Shown: one piece after another, positions 55,441 to 64,000 of the stretch
How the letters are laid out: the number at the start of each line of letters is the position of its first letter
How positions within the stretch are numbered: position 1 is the stretch's first letter
NCBI GenBank assembly: GCA_963817885.1
Contig: CAWFQE010000013.1
Span: 1 to 64,000 of the forward strand
Length of the DNA stretch: 64,000 bases
Direction of reading: 5' to 3'
Source: CAVOHU01 sp963817885
GTDB taxonomy: Bacteria > Acidobacteriota > Vicinamibacteria > Vicinamibacterales > JAKQTR01
The notes under the pieces: model-generated
Database searches by the model: none
Told to the model about the DNA's origin: nothing
Seen by the model: only the letters and a program-made list of their open reading frames with translations
Translations under genes and position numbers: made by a program

Positions 55441-55932
55441 TCACGGCGTGCTGCGGCGAGGGAGAGCCTGGTTCGAGTCGCGCAGGCGCTTGCCCATCAG
55501 GAGCTCGGAGGCACCCTCCATGATGAAGTCCGGGAACTCCCCCATGATGCTGAACCCGTGCCTTTCGTAGAACGACCGGGCCCGCAGGTTGAACGAAGAG
55601 ACGCAGAGAAACAGATAGCGTGCCCGGTGGCGACAGAGGGACTCGACATGCGCGAGCAGCGCTGAGCCGACCCCTCCCGACCGATGCGGCGGCACGACGT
55701 CGATGCACGGGATGTAGGGCGAGCCCGCGACGCCGCCCTCGCGCACGATGATGAAGCCGACGCGTGCGGCATCGAGCCACGCCACCAGGAGCTGATCGCC
55801 CTGGTGTGTGCAGGCGCGCAGGCAGGCGTCGTACTCGCGGCCGAGGGTAATCCACGGCTCGGAGTCCGCCATCACCTTCGCCGCCCATGGATAGTCGGCG
55901 TCCTCAGCGGCCCTGATGTCCAGGGAACTCAT
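55441..55932 (-). CDS. GNAT-family N-acetyltransferase
   Basis: This 163-residue protein has the acetyl-CoA-binding core IDVVPPHRSGGVGSALLAHV (Q/R-x-x-G-x-G/A) near residue 80, the beta-4 strand YIPCIDVVP before it, and FLCVSSFNLRARSFYERHGF then as the C-terminal signature. The substrate is not predictable; the opening IRAAEDADYPWAAKVMA is typical of RimI-like small-molecule or protein acetyltransferases. It lies upstream of the nucleotidyltransferase gene with a 95-nt gap. Confidence 0.85.
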   Translation of the reverse strand: MSSLDIRAAEDADYPWAAKVMADSEPWITLGREYDACLRACTHQGDQLLVAWLDAARVGFIIVREGGVAGSPYIPCIDVVPPHRSGGVGSALLAHVESLCRHRARYLFLCVSSFNLRARSFYERHGFSIMGEFPDFIMEGASELLMGKRLRDSNQALPRRSTP

Positions 55933-56011
55933 GATGAGACCGATTATAATCTTGCGGAAGCCCCAGGCGGCCGTGTGGGCCGGCTGGAGCCGCGGTCAGT
56001 TCGTGCCGACC

Positions 56012-56425
56012 ATGATCCCATCGCGCCTGCACTCACTCCTGTTTCCACTCGAGCGTCGCCGGATTCCCTACGGACGCTGGTGGAACATCGCCGCGCGGAC
56101 GGTCCACATCTCGGCGACAGGAATCCTGCTGGGCGGCCACGTCTTCGGGATTCCCTCCGGCACACTGGTGCCGGCGCTGGCGGTGGCCATTGCGTCGGGT
56201 GCCGCGCTCATCGCGCTCGAGATGTACCCGAGCGGCGACTGGGCGCATCAGATCTGCGGGCTGCTGGTGTTCCTGAAGCTGATCCTGCTCTGCGTGATTC
56301 CCTTCGCGTGGGCGTATCGCGTGCCCATCCTGCTTGCGGTGCTCTCCATCGCCTCGGTCGGCGCGCACATGCCGCGCAAATTCAGGCACTACTCGATCGT
56401 GTATCGGAAGGTGATGGTCGAGTAG
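56012..56425 (+). CDS. small membrane protein of unknown function
   Basis: This protein of about 137 residues has four hydrophobic helices (TVHISATGILLGGHVFG, LVPALAVAIASGAALIALEM, QICGLLVFLKLILLCVIPF, VPILLAVLSIASVGAHMP). Conserved-looking charged ends are WWNIAARTVH and RKFRHYSIVY. ATG 56012 places the start at a short basic head; the frame is open upstream to 55916 with poorer composition. It may be a cytochrome b-like or CopD-related helix bundle, but no haem ligand pattern is certain. Confidence 0.55.
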   Translation: MIPSRLHSLLFPLERRRIPYGRWWNIAARTVHISATGILLGGHVFGIPSGTLVPALAVAIASGAALIALEMYPSGDWAHQICGLLVFLKLILLCVIPFAWAYRVPILLAVLSIASVGAHMPRKFRHYSIVYRKVMVE

Positions 56426-56708
56426 GACGCGATACCGGGAGAAGCAGCAGGCGCGTGTGTGGCTCCCTTGCTGGCACCGTCCAGTCCGGTCCGGCGACGG
56501 TCGGGCCAACCTTTGCATTTTCCAGGCAGAGTCGCCACAATCTCCTCTGTCCCCCACCGCCTCGAATCGCGGCTTCGGATGCTTCACATGACGCCTCGCT
56601 TCCATCCTGCGCGGCGCGCTCTGCCCTGAAATCGCGAACACGGCACGGTGAACTGTCTGCGCTGCGCCGCGGCCGAGGCGGGCAGCGCGACCGCAGAGGA
56701 GGATTCAG

Positions 56709-57266
56709 ATGAAAAGCCGTACGTCGGGGACCGCCGCGGCCGAGGTTGGTGGCAAGTACGTGGACACCCCGGAGGGTCCGGTCTACCGGGGCGGCAAGTG
56801 GCTCGAGGTGAGCTACGGCCGGCCCATCAAACGGGGACGACAGAACCTATTCGGCGCCGGCACAGAGTACGGCAAGGCTGTCTGCGCGGGCGCGCCCGTG
56901 TGGCGCGCGGGTGCGGACCAGTCGACACGCCTCCGGACGGAGGTGGCCCTGAACCTCGGCGGCAAAGCTCTCGTTGCCGGCACCTACAGCGTGTTCGTCG
57001 AGCTGAAAGAGAAGTCCTGGACGCTCATCCTCTCCTCCTGGCCTGCCCAGGCGACTTACGACGCGAACAACACCACGGCACTGTGGGGCGCTTACGGCTA
57101 TACGCCGGACAAGGACGTCCTGCGCTCCCCCATGACGCTCGACAAATTGCGGTTCTCGATGGACCAGTTCACCATCGCGTTCATCGACATGACGCCCACT
57201 GGCGGCACGCTCGCGATGATGTGGGACCGGACGCTGGCCACGGTTCCGTTCACCTTCGCCCCCTGA
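56709..57266 (+). CDS. DUF2911-family protein
   Basis: This 185-residue protein contains WLEVSYGRPIKRGRQNLFG, GAPVWRAGADQSTRL, ALVAGTYSVFVELKEKSWTL and SSWPAQATYDANNT, the DUF2911 pattern (beta-sandwich with YGRP and WR-GA-x-x-T). Most members are exported, but no signal peptide is seen before SGTAAAEVGG, so the true N terminus may differ. GAGGAGGATTCAG before ATG 56709 is a strong ribosome site. Function is unknown. Confidence 0.75.
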   Translation: MKSRTSGTAAAEVGGKYVDTPEGPVYRGGKWLEVSYGRPIKRGRQNLFGAGTEYGKAVCAGAPVWRAGADQSTRLRTEVALNLGGKALVAGTYSVFVELKEKSWTLILSSWPAQATYDANNTTALWGAYGYTPDKDVLRSPMTLDKLRFSMDQFTIAFIDMTPTGGTLAMMWDRTLATVPFTFAP

Positions 57267-57433
57267 CGGAACTACAGGGGCGTTCTCGAGGACGGCTCGC
57301 GAGCCGACAGCTGTGACCTCCGGGGTGGCAGTTCCTGGAGCCAGGGCCTGTCACGAGGAACCGGTTCCGCCGGCCAACTTCGCGACCCGGTATCCAGCCT
57401 CGGTCGAGCCCCGGCCCGTGTTGGACCGCGGCG

Positions 57434-59745
57434 CTACGCTGTGGCTTCTGCGGGCACCAGGTTGATCTTCCGGAGCAGCGCCAGGAACCGCGGGCGCGAG
57501 CGAAGCGGCCGGAACAGAAAGGATCCCTTGATGCCGTACGCGCCGCCGGCCCGTTCTTCGACGGCCACTTCGAGCAGATCGATCGCCTTCTCGAGCTCAC
57601 CAAGGCCCGCATAGATATAGGCAAAGTGGTACGGCGTCACGAACCGCATCTCGGCCATTCCATGAAGTCGTGCGAGCACTTCGCGGGCCCTCGGGGTGTC
57701 GCCTGTCAAGCCGTAGGCCTCTCCGAGCTGCGCGAGAAAGAGGGTGTTGCCGGGGGAGAGCGAGACCGCGTGTTCGAGCTCACTCAGACCCTCGGCCGAC
57801 TCCCCCTCAAGACCAGGGCCCACCCGAGCGTCGAATGCGCCAGCGGAAACGCCGGGTCCATCTCGGTCAGCCGCCGGGCTTCAACGACTGCCTCGTCGAA
57901 GCGTTCTGCCCTGATCAGAGTGGTCGTGAGATCCGAGGTCAGAACGGCCGACAGCGGGTCGAGTTCGCGTGCGCGCTTCTGCACGGCAAGCGCTTCGTCG
58001 AAGCGCTCCTGCGCGGACAGCATCAGGCCGTAGGCATCATGCATGAAGCTGTCACCCGGTTTCAGCTCCAGGCCGCGTCTGAAGGACTGTTCGGCACCGC
58101 CCCAGTCGTAGTCCGCCATGAACCTCAGGCTGCCAAGGGTACCGTGCGCCTCCCCATTCAGCGGGTCGAGCTCGAGGGCACGCGCCACCGCCTCCCGTGC
58201 GTGCGCGTAACAGTCGAGCGGCCGGGCGGCACCCGCGCCGTGGCCCAGCGCGCGGATGATATGGACCCACGCCACCTGGGCGTGCGGTGCCGAATAGCGG
58301 GGCTCCAGGGCGATGGCGTGATTGAAAAGCTCGAGCGCTTTCTGCATCTCGGCCTCCGTAAATCGCAGCAGACACTGCCGTCCCTGGAGATACAGCTGGT
58401 AGGCCTCGATGTTGACGGGCGAGGGAGGCGCCTCGATGCGTGCCCGCTCGGTTGGCGACAGTTCAGCCTGGAGCGCCTCTGCGATCGACAGCGCGACATG
58501 GGACTGGATCTCGAAGATGTCCGTAAGCTGCCGATCGTAGGTGTCCGCCCACAGTTGCTGTCCGGTGACGGCGTCGACCAGTTCCGCGACGATGCGGACC
58601 CTGTTGCCGGCCTTGCGCACGCTGCCCTCGACAAGCGTCGCCACACCCAGCTTCGCCGCAATTTCCCGCGGGGCCTGCTCGCGCCTCTTGAACTGCATCG
58701 CGGAGGTGCGCGAGATGACCTTGAGCCCACGCATCTTCGACAGCTGCGCGATGACATCCTCGGTGATGCCGTCCGCGAAGAACTCGTTCTCGGCATCGGC
58801 GCTCAGGTTGACGAACGGCAGAACGGCCACCGAGCGCTTCTGGGGCGCCAACGGCGCCGATGCCTGGGGGGCGCCTGGTGCAGGGTGCGCGGCCTCGAGC
58901 GCCGCGCGAAGCTCGCCGGCGGTACGGTAGCGCTCGCGCCTTTCGCGGGCGAGACACTTCGCGACCACCGCCTGCAGCGAAGGTGGCACCTGGACGGGCA
59001 GCGGTTGGGGCGCCTCGTGGAGGATAGCCGAGCTCAGCTCAAAGCTCGTTCGCCCGAGGAACGGCCGTTCGCCGGCGGCCATCTCGTGCAGCATGACCCC
59101 GAGTGCCCACACGTCGCTGCGTGCATCGGCAGGCTGTCCGCAAAGCTGCTCCGGGGCCATGTAGGCCAGCGTCCCCATCACCATCCCCGGCGCGGTCAAT
59201 GTGCCCTCCGCCCTGGTCACCCCGTCCAGTTCGCACTCCTCCTGCTGCCTGGCCAGGCCGAAATCAAGCACTTTGGCCCGGCCATCGCGCGTGATGACCA
59301 CGTTGCCGCATTTGAGATCCCGGTGCACGACGCCGCGCTCGTGCGCGTGGGCCAGCGCGTCGGCTACCTGCAGGCCGTACCGCAGCACGTCCTCAAGGGA
59401 AAGTGCCCCGCTTCTCAACCGCGCGCTCAGCGGCTGGCCCTCCAGCAACTCCATCGCGATGAACAAGACCGGCTGCCCTGAACTCGCGTGGCCTGGGCCA
59501 GCCGAAGGTTCGGCCTCTTCGACGTCGTAGATCGTGCAGATATGGGGATGGTTCAGCTTCGAGGCCAGGCGCGCCTCCCGCAGCAGGCGCGCCCGGGCGG
59601 TCGCGTCGGACACGGTGGAGGCGGGAAGGACTTTCAGGGCGACGTCGCGGTCAAGGCGCAGGTCATGGGCGCGATAGACAACGCCCATCCCGCCTGCGCC
59701 GATCTGCTCGAGGACGAGATAGTGGCCGAGAGTCTGGCCTTGCAT
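57434..59745 (-). CDS. soluble serine/threonine protein kinase with TolB-like and TPR domains, frame broken near 57811
   Basis: ATG 59745 begins QTLGHYLVLEQIGAGGMGVV. The kinase motifs are complete (VALKVLP Lys, HRDLKCGNVV, DFGLAR, APEQL). A TolB-like domain follows (RSVAVLPFVNLSADAENEFF) and then TPR helices. Unlike the kinase at 13829 there is no transmembrane helix between kinase and TolB domain. The written frame ends at 57784; a single missing base near 57811 (GTC where GTAC would fit) restores LVLEGESAEGLSELEHAVSL and runs to 57434, about 770 residues. Confidence 0.83.
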
Positions 59746-59829
59746 CGAATTGCACTCACACCCTGTGCGGGGATGGTAGGGAGCGCGTTCCGGTAAGTCA
59801 AGGCCGCTGACGATCCGCGGAGGGAGAGG

Positions 59830-59904
59830 AGGGGTCGGGACGAATTTCGCGCGCTGCAAATCTGTAATTCAAATTTGTCAGGCGCGAAATTCGTCCCGAC
59901 CCCT
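59830..59904. repeat. 75-bp long hairpin element (23-bp perfect arms)
   Basis: AGGGGTCGGGACGAATTTCG followed by CGC at 59830-59852 is the exact complement of 59882-59904. The 29-nt centre contains a second, weaker CAAAT/ATTTG pairing. It begins 9 nt beyond the korB stop and lies before the kinase start at 59745, so it could stop korAB transcription. The size and composition also suit a REP- or MITE-like mobile palindrome. Confidence 0.75.
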
Positions 59905-59912
59905 TAGTTTGG

Positions 59913-60806
59913 CTAGCCCTTGACGCGGAAGGCCTCGAGCACCTGGGCCCGCGTGCGCTTGGGGTCGGCCAGCGACTTCTGGCGCTCGCGCACGGCGCCG
60001 TCGAAGGTCGGACTCGGATTCGGGGTGCGGTAGAACACGCCCGTGTAGAGTTTCGTCCCATAGGCCTGCGCCAAATCCATGGCAGCCAGGCGGTTGCTGG
60101 AGTCGTGGCCGAGCGCCTCGAGGCTCTGTACCATCGACTTCTGGGCCTTCAGTTGCTGGTCTTCCAGGCCGTAGGTCACGCACGGCGACTGGACGTTGAT
60201 GAAGGCAAACCCGGGGTACCGGATCCCCTCTTCGATCACCTTGGCGAGCCCCGCCATGTCGGCGGGCGTGCCCTGCGCCACGAATTCGCATCCGTAGCCG
60301 AGCACGTACATCAGCGGATTGACCGGCGCCTCGAGCGAGCCGAACGACGAGGTCACCGTCACCCGTCCCCGCGTGGAGGTGGGCGACAGCTGGCCCTTGG
60401 TCAATCCGTAGATCTGGTTGTCCATCACGATGTAGGTGATATCGACGTTGCGCCGGATGGCGTGCGCCACGTGTCCGCCGCCAATCGAGAACCCGTCACC
60501 ATCGCCCCCCGCGCCGAGCACGAGCAGGTCGGGGTTGGCGAGCTTGATGCCCTGCGCAATCGGCAGCGCCCGGCCGTGAACGGTATTGAAGCCGTATGCC
60601 GTCGTGTACCCGGGGATGCGGCTCGAACAGCCAATCCCCGAGATGAACGCAATTTCGTGCGGCGGCCGCCCGATGGCGGCCAGCGCGCGGTAGATCGCCT
60701 GCAGAACGCCGAAATCGCCGCATCCGGGGCACCAGATGGGCTTCAAGTCGCTCTTGTAGTCCTTGGCGACGAATTGATCCATGGGCTGAAGTGTCGCAGT
60801 GCTCAT
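59913..60806 (-). CDS. korB: 2-oxoacid:ferredoxin oxidoreductase beta subunit
   Basis: This 297-residue protein has PIWCPGCGDFGVLQAIYRAL with one cluster-type Cys pair, ISGIGCSSRIPGYTTAYGFN, HGRALPIAQG and the thiamine-diphosphate motif GAGGDGDGFSIGGGHVAHAI (GDG...N type). It forms the TPP-binding subunit that decarboxylates 2-oxoglutarate or a similar 2-oxoacid and passes electrons to ferredoxin. The gene follows korA with a 39-nt gap. Confidence 0.9.
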   Translation of the reverse strand: MSTATLQPMDQFVAKDYKSDLKPIWCPGCGDFGVLQAIYRALAAIGRPPHEIAFISGIGCSSRIPGYTTAYGFNTVHGRALPIAQGIKLANPDLLVLGAGGDGDGFSIGGGHVAHAIRRNVDITYIVMDNQIYGLTKGQLSPTSTRGRVTVTSSFGSLEAPVNPLMYVLGYGCEFVAQGTPADMAGLAKVIEEGIRYPGFAFINVQSPCVTYGLEDQQLKAQKSMVQSLEALGHDSSNRLAAMDLAQAYGTKLYTGVFYRTPNPSPTFDGAVRERQKSLADPKRTRAQVLEAFRVKG

Positions 60807-60845
60807 GTCGTCCGCTTCCTTCCTCTTGGCGCGCCTCGCGGCCCG

Positions 60846-62630
60846 TCAGCCGAGCGTCGGCTCGCTTTCCTTCTCGCGCTGGAGCGCCATCATCATCTGC
60901 CTGAGCCGGTCGACGACTTCGGCCGGAGTGATCGGGTTCGAGCCGCTCTTGGCCAGGGTTTCGACCCCCCGCGGCACATCGACGAACATGCGGATCAGCC
61001 GATACAGCTGGCTCTGGTGGTTCTGCTCGACCACGAGCCCGCGCTTGATCGAGGCGAAGAACTCCGTGTACACCTCTTCGACCACGGGGTAGACCAGCTT
61101 CGGAATCAGCAGCTTCACCTTGATGCCCTGCTGCTGCGCGATCTGCAGGGCCTCGAGCGCGACGCCGGCGATGCTGCCCCAGCTGATCAGGCCCACCGGC
61201 GCATCGGGCGCCCCGACGTGGATGAACAGATCCCGCCTCATCTTGAGCGGCTGGAACTTCTTCAGGCGCTTGTCGTTCATCCGCGCGTGCATCTCGCCGT
61301 TGGCCGTGGGCGCGCCCGCCTCGTTGTGCTCGATCCCCGACGCCAGGTAGTTCCCGCCCTTCATCCCGGGCTGGCTGAGCGGGCTGATGCCGGATTCGGT
61401 CAGGCGGAACCGCACGTAGTGTTCGAGTTCCTTGTCGGTGGGCCTCCGGCGCTCGACGATCGGGATCGCCGACGGGTCGACCGGGTCCATCGTTTCCTTG
61501 CGCTGGCCGAGCTCCTGGTCCGACAGCAGGATCACCGGGGTCTGGTAGGCCTCGGCGAGGTTGAACGATTCGATGGTCATCGCGAAGGTGTCCTCGGCGC
61601 TGATCGGCGCGAGGACGGGACGGACCACGTCCCCGTGCGCCGAGAACACCGCCTGGAACAGATCCGACTGTTCACCCTTGGTCGGGATGCCGGTCGACGG
61701 GCCGCCGCGCTGGACGTTCACGCACACCAGCGGCAACTCGGCGATGCTGGCCAGCCCGAGCATCTCGGTCTTGAGCGACATGCCCGGTCCGGAGGTGGCG
61801 GTCATGGCCTTCTTGCCGGCGAACGAGGCGCCGACCACGGCGCCGATGCCCGCAATCTCGTCCTCGGCCTGCATGACCGTGCCGCCGTACTTCCAGATCT
61901 CGCGGGTGAAGAACTGCATGATCTCCGTCGACGGCGTGATGGGGTAGCCGGCAAAGAAGTCGCACCCGGCCACGATGGCGGCCGCCGCGCACAGGTCGTT
62001 GCCGTCGACGATGAACTTGGGGGTGCGCGCGTCGGGTGTCGCCATGGTCCGCGAGACCTTCAGCGGATGGCCTTCGGCGTACTCGAGGCCGGCCTGGAAC
62101 GAGCGCTCCGCGCTCTCGATGACTTCGGGCTTCTTCTTGGCGAGCCGCTTCCGGATGCCGGCGACCATCTGCTGCCGGCCGATGCCGAGCCAGCCCGACA
62201 TCAATCCCAGGACGACCGTGTTCTTCGCCCGGTCGGTCCCGCCAATCGTCTTGGCGAGCTCTTCGATCGGCACCGCCAGCACCTCGGCCGGTGTGACGCC
62301 CACCAGCGGAATCCTGTCCGGTTCGATCCTGGATGCCGAGTCGTAGATGACCGTCGTGTGCCCGCCGACGGGAAGTTCGCCGCCGAACTTGAGGAAATCC
62401 TCCCAGTTCAGCGCAACGGCGATGTCCAGCGCGCTGCCGGAACTGAGGACCTTGCGCGTGGAGATGCGCAGGCGGAAGCTCGACTCGCCACCGCGGATCT
62501 GGGGGCCGAAGCTCTTCGTGAGAACGCCGTGGTAGCCTTCGAGCGCGGCAGCGGTCAGCAGGGACTCGCCTGCCGACACGATGCCGTCCCCGCCGGAACC
62601 GGCCATGCCGATAATCAAGTCACTATTCAT
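60846..62630 (-). CDS. korA: 2-oxoacid:ferredoxin oxidoreductase, fused gamma-alpha subunit
   Basis: This 594-residue protein has an N-terminal gamma domain (about 1-180; MAGSGGDGIVSAGESLLTAA, SFGPQIRGGESSFRLRIS) followed by the alpha domain (about 205-590; FIVDGNDLCAAAAIVAGCDF, FAGYPITPSTEIMQF, ATSGPGMSLKTEMLGLASIA). The order matches KorA of the fused type used for 2-oxoglutarate (reductive or oxidative TCA) in aerobic and microaerobic bacteria. It acts with KorB as a two-subunit enzyme. Confidence 0.92.
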   Translation of the reverse strand: MNSDLIIGMAGSGGDGIVSAGESLLTAAALEGYHGVLTKSFGPQIRGGESSFRLRISTRKVLSSGSALDIAVALNWEDFLKFGGELPVGGHTTVIYDSASRIEPDRIPLVGVTPAEVLAVPIEELAKTIGGTDRAKNTVVLGLMSGWLGIGRQQMVAGIRKRLAKKKPEVIESAERSFQAGLEYAEGHPLKVSRTMATPDARTPKFIVDGNDLCAAAAIVAGCDFFAGYPITPSTEIMQFFTREIWKYGGTVMQAEDEIAGIGAVVGASFAGKKAMTATSGPGMSLKTEMLGLASIAELPLVCVNVQRGGPSTGIPTKGEQSDLFQAVFSAHGDVVRPVLAPISAEDTFAMTIESFNLAEAYQTPVILLSDQELGQRKETMDPVDPSAIPIVERRRPTDKELEHYVRFRLTESGISPLSQPGMKGGNYLASGIEHNEAGAPTANGEMHARMNDKRLKKFQPLKMRRDLFIHVGAPDAPVGLISWGSIAGVALEALQIAQQQGIKVKLLIPKLVYPVVEEVYTEFFASIKRGLVVEQNHQSQLYRLIRMFVDVPRGVETLAKSGSNPITPAEVVDRLRQMMMALQREKESEPTLG

Positions 62631-62777
62631 ACGTGCCTTTGGATGATGGAGGGACTCGCAGCGCGCAACTGGCGGGTGGCCGATGTGGTCACTGGCCGCG
62701 TGCAGACATGGTTTATCAGCATACCAGATTCCGCCGGGCTCGGCCGGATGCGATTTCGGCTCGCGCTGTCAGCCGGA

Positions 62778-63689
62778 TCACGGCTCTTCGCCCGGCTTCC
62801 ACAGCCATGCGGCTCCGCGGACGCCGCTGCTGTCGCCGTGGCGCGGCGCCACGAGCCTGGTCTCGACGTGATCGGAGAAGATCCACGCCCCCCAGCGGGC
62901 AGGCACGTTCTCGTAGAGCCGCATGATGTTCGACAACCCGCCGCCGAGCACGATCACGTCGGGATCGAGCAGGTTGATCACGCTCGCCAGCGCGCGCGCA
63001 AGCCGTTGTTCGTACCGCTGCATCGTTGCAGCCGAGGCGGGCTCGAAGACCTCCGCCATCGCGACGATCTCGGGCGTGGAGGACGAGGCTCCCGTCACGG
63101 CCTGGTGGTCGCGCAGCAGGCCCGGGCCCGACACGAAGGTCTCGATGCATCCACGCTGCCCGCAGTAGCACGAGGGCCCGGGCAGCTCGTCCGGCTGAGG
63201 CCATGGCAGCGGATTGTGGCCCCACTCGCCGCCGATCGCGTTCGGGCCGGTCCAGACCTCCCCTCGCATGACCAGGCCGCCGCCGACCCCGGTCCCGAGG
63301 ATGACGCCGAACACCACCGTGGCGTCCGCGGCCGCTCCGTCGCGCGCCTCCGAGAGGGCGAAGCAGTTGGCATCGTTGGCCAGCCGCAGCGGGCGCTCGA
63401 GCCGGCGTGCCAGGTCTTCTTCGAGCGGCCGCCCGTTGAGCCACGCGGAGTTCGCGTTCTTGACCAGGCCGGTCGCCGGGGAAATCGCCCCTGGCATGCC
63501 CACGCCCACGCACGAGCGCCTTCCGGCCTCGCCCTCGAGATCCTCGACGAGCGAGGCCATCGCGGCGAGCGTGCCCTCGTAGTCGCCCCGAGGCGTGGCC
63601 ACGCGCCGGCGCGCCTGCACGCGGCCGTCGTCGTCCATCGCCACTGCTTCGATCTTGGTGCCCCCGAGGTCGATGCCGATGCGCAACAT
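62778..63689 (-). CDS. ROK-family sugar kinase
   Basis: This 303-residue protein has an N-terminal phosphate-binding motif IGIDLGGTKIEAVAMDDDG, catalytic Asp in LANDANCFALSEA, GTGVGGGLVMRGEVW, GGEWGHNPLPWP and the ROK zinc site CYCGQRGCIETFVSGPG (HxGH/CxCGxxGC). Fructo- or glucokinase-type activity is likely (fructokinase/Mak-like closest by feel). It starts at ATG 63689 and stands alone on the minus strand next to the korAB operon. Confidence 0.88.
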   Translation of the reverse strand: MLRIGIDLGGTKIEAVAMDDDGRVQARRRVATPRGDYEGTLAAMASLVEDLEGEAGRRSCVGVGMPGAISPATGLVKNANSAWLNGRPLEEDLARRLERPLRLANDANCFALSEARDGAAADATVVFGVILGTGVGGGLVMRGEVWTGPNAIGGEWGHNPLPWPQPDELPGPSCYCGQRGCIETFVSGPGLLRDHQAVTGASSSTPEIVAMAEVFEPASAATMQRYEQRLARALASVINLLDPDVIVLGGGLSNIMRLYENVPARWGAWIFSDHVETRLVAPRHGDSSGVRGAAWLWKPGEEP

Positions 63690-63860
63690 GGCGTGCCCCG
63701 TTTCTGTCGACTGGCTGGGGGAAACCCGGGCGGCAGACCTCGCGCCCGAACCTCAGCCCCCCGGGGCGGATCCCAACTGCGGCCCGGGAGGCCGCCCCTC
63801 CTCGCCGGGAGGATCAACAGGACCCCCGGGAGCGGCCGCCGCTTGCGATATCATAGCGGG

Positions 63861-64000
63861 ATGGCGCTCAACGAGAGGGACTTCTACAACGAGAAGCAGG
63901 AAACCAAGTCGGCGGCCTACACCTGCCCGCACTGCAAGCGTCGCAACGAATACCAGGTCCGCTGGATCCGCCGCCTCAAGAAGGATCGGCTGCCGCCGGG
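63861..64000 (+). CDS. zinc-ribbon protein, 3' truncated by window edge
   Basis: The frame opens MALNERDFYNEKQETKSAAY and continues TCPHCKRRNEYQVRWIRR, giving one CxxC of a probable zinc ribbon in a basic context. It runs off the window with no stop. No family is recognised. Confidence 0.5.
   Translation, partial: MALNERDFYNEKQETKSAAYTCPHCKRRNEYQVRWIRRLKKDRLPP

Noticed and set aside
57670..59481. A 603-codon plus-strand frame opposite the second kinase
   Set aside because: Antisense of complete kinase motifs; protein-like features are absent.

Overview
The window is GC-rich, densely packed chromosomal DNA that looks like a member of the Acidobacteriota, probably Vicinamibacteria. This is inferred from content: a VWFA-related protein of the acidobacterial type behind a TPR protein, two serine/threonine kinases with TolB-like and TPR tails, an S9 peptidase, an M16 peptidase pair, a POT peptide transporter, SSS and ABC transporters, and a 2-oxoacid:ferredoxin oxidoreductase. 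No rRNA, CRISPR array or complete insertion sequence is visible. There is one tRNA gene, tRNA-Glu(TTC), at 6764-6839.

Positions 1 to about 17500 are accessory and decayed. They hold a tandem pair of related membrane proteins (976-2312) and a cassette-like block (2550-6521) in which four copies of a 78-nt repeat alternate with a membrane-anchored methyltransferase, a HigBA-like toxin-antitoxin module, a DUF3592-like protein, a gutted second copy of that module, and a divergent second toxin-antitoxin module. Next come the tRNA, a PIN-domain relic, a TPR/VWFA operon, a serine-recombinase relic, an NTF2-like/DUF3471 protein, fragments of a histidine kinase and an M28 peptidase, a transmembrane kinase and a resolvase relic.

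Positions 18000 to 45000 are mostly intact core-like genes. A minus-strand run (FAH-family protein, POT transporter, two exported proteins, S9 peptidase, esterase) points to peptide scavenging. It is followed by an EAL-HDOD regulator, a CAP-domain protein, an RlmD-like rRNA methyltransferase, a membrane phosphoesterase, a class C beta-lactamase-like hydrolase, an SSS symporter coupled to a LOG-family gene, a NadR-like ATPase, the M16 pair and an aldo/keto reductase.

Positions 45000 to 64000 carry an HtrA-like protease with a YbjN-like partner, an ankyrin protein, an ABC exporter, a trifunctional Aas-like lipid enzyme, an ArsP_2-type permease, a sugar nucleotidyltransferase and GHMP kinase pair, a soluble kinase, korAB and a ROK kinase.

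Two signals stand out. One is the repeat/toxin-antitoxin block at 2550-6521. The other is a set of at least thirteen frame-breaking lesions, each fixable by one base, more than half of which fall in or beside a GTAC tetranucleotide. Before the reading frames are taken literally, these should be tested as sequencing artefacts caused by a modified base.
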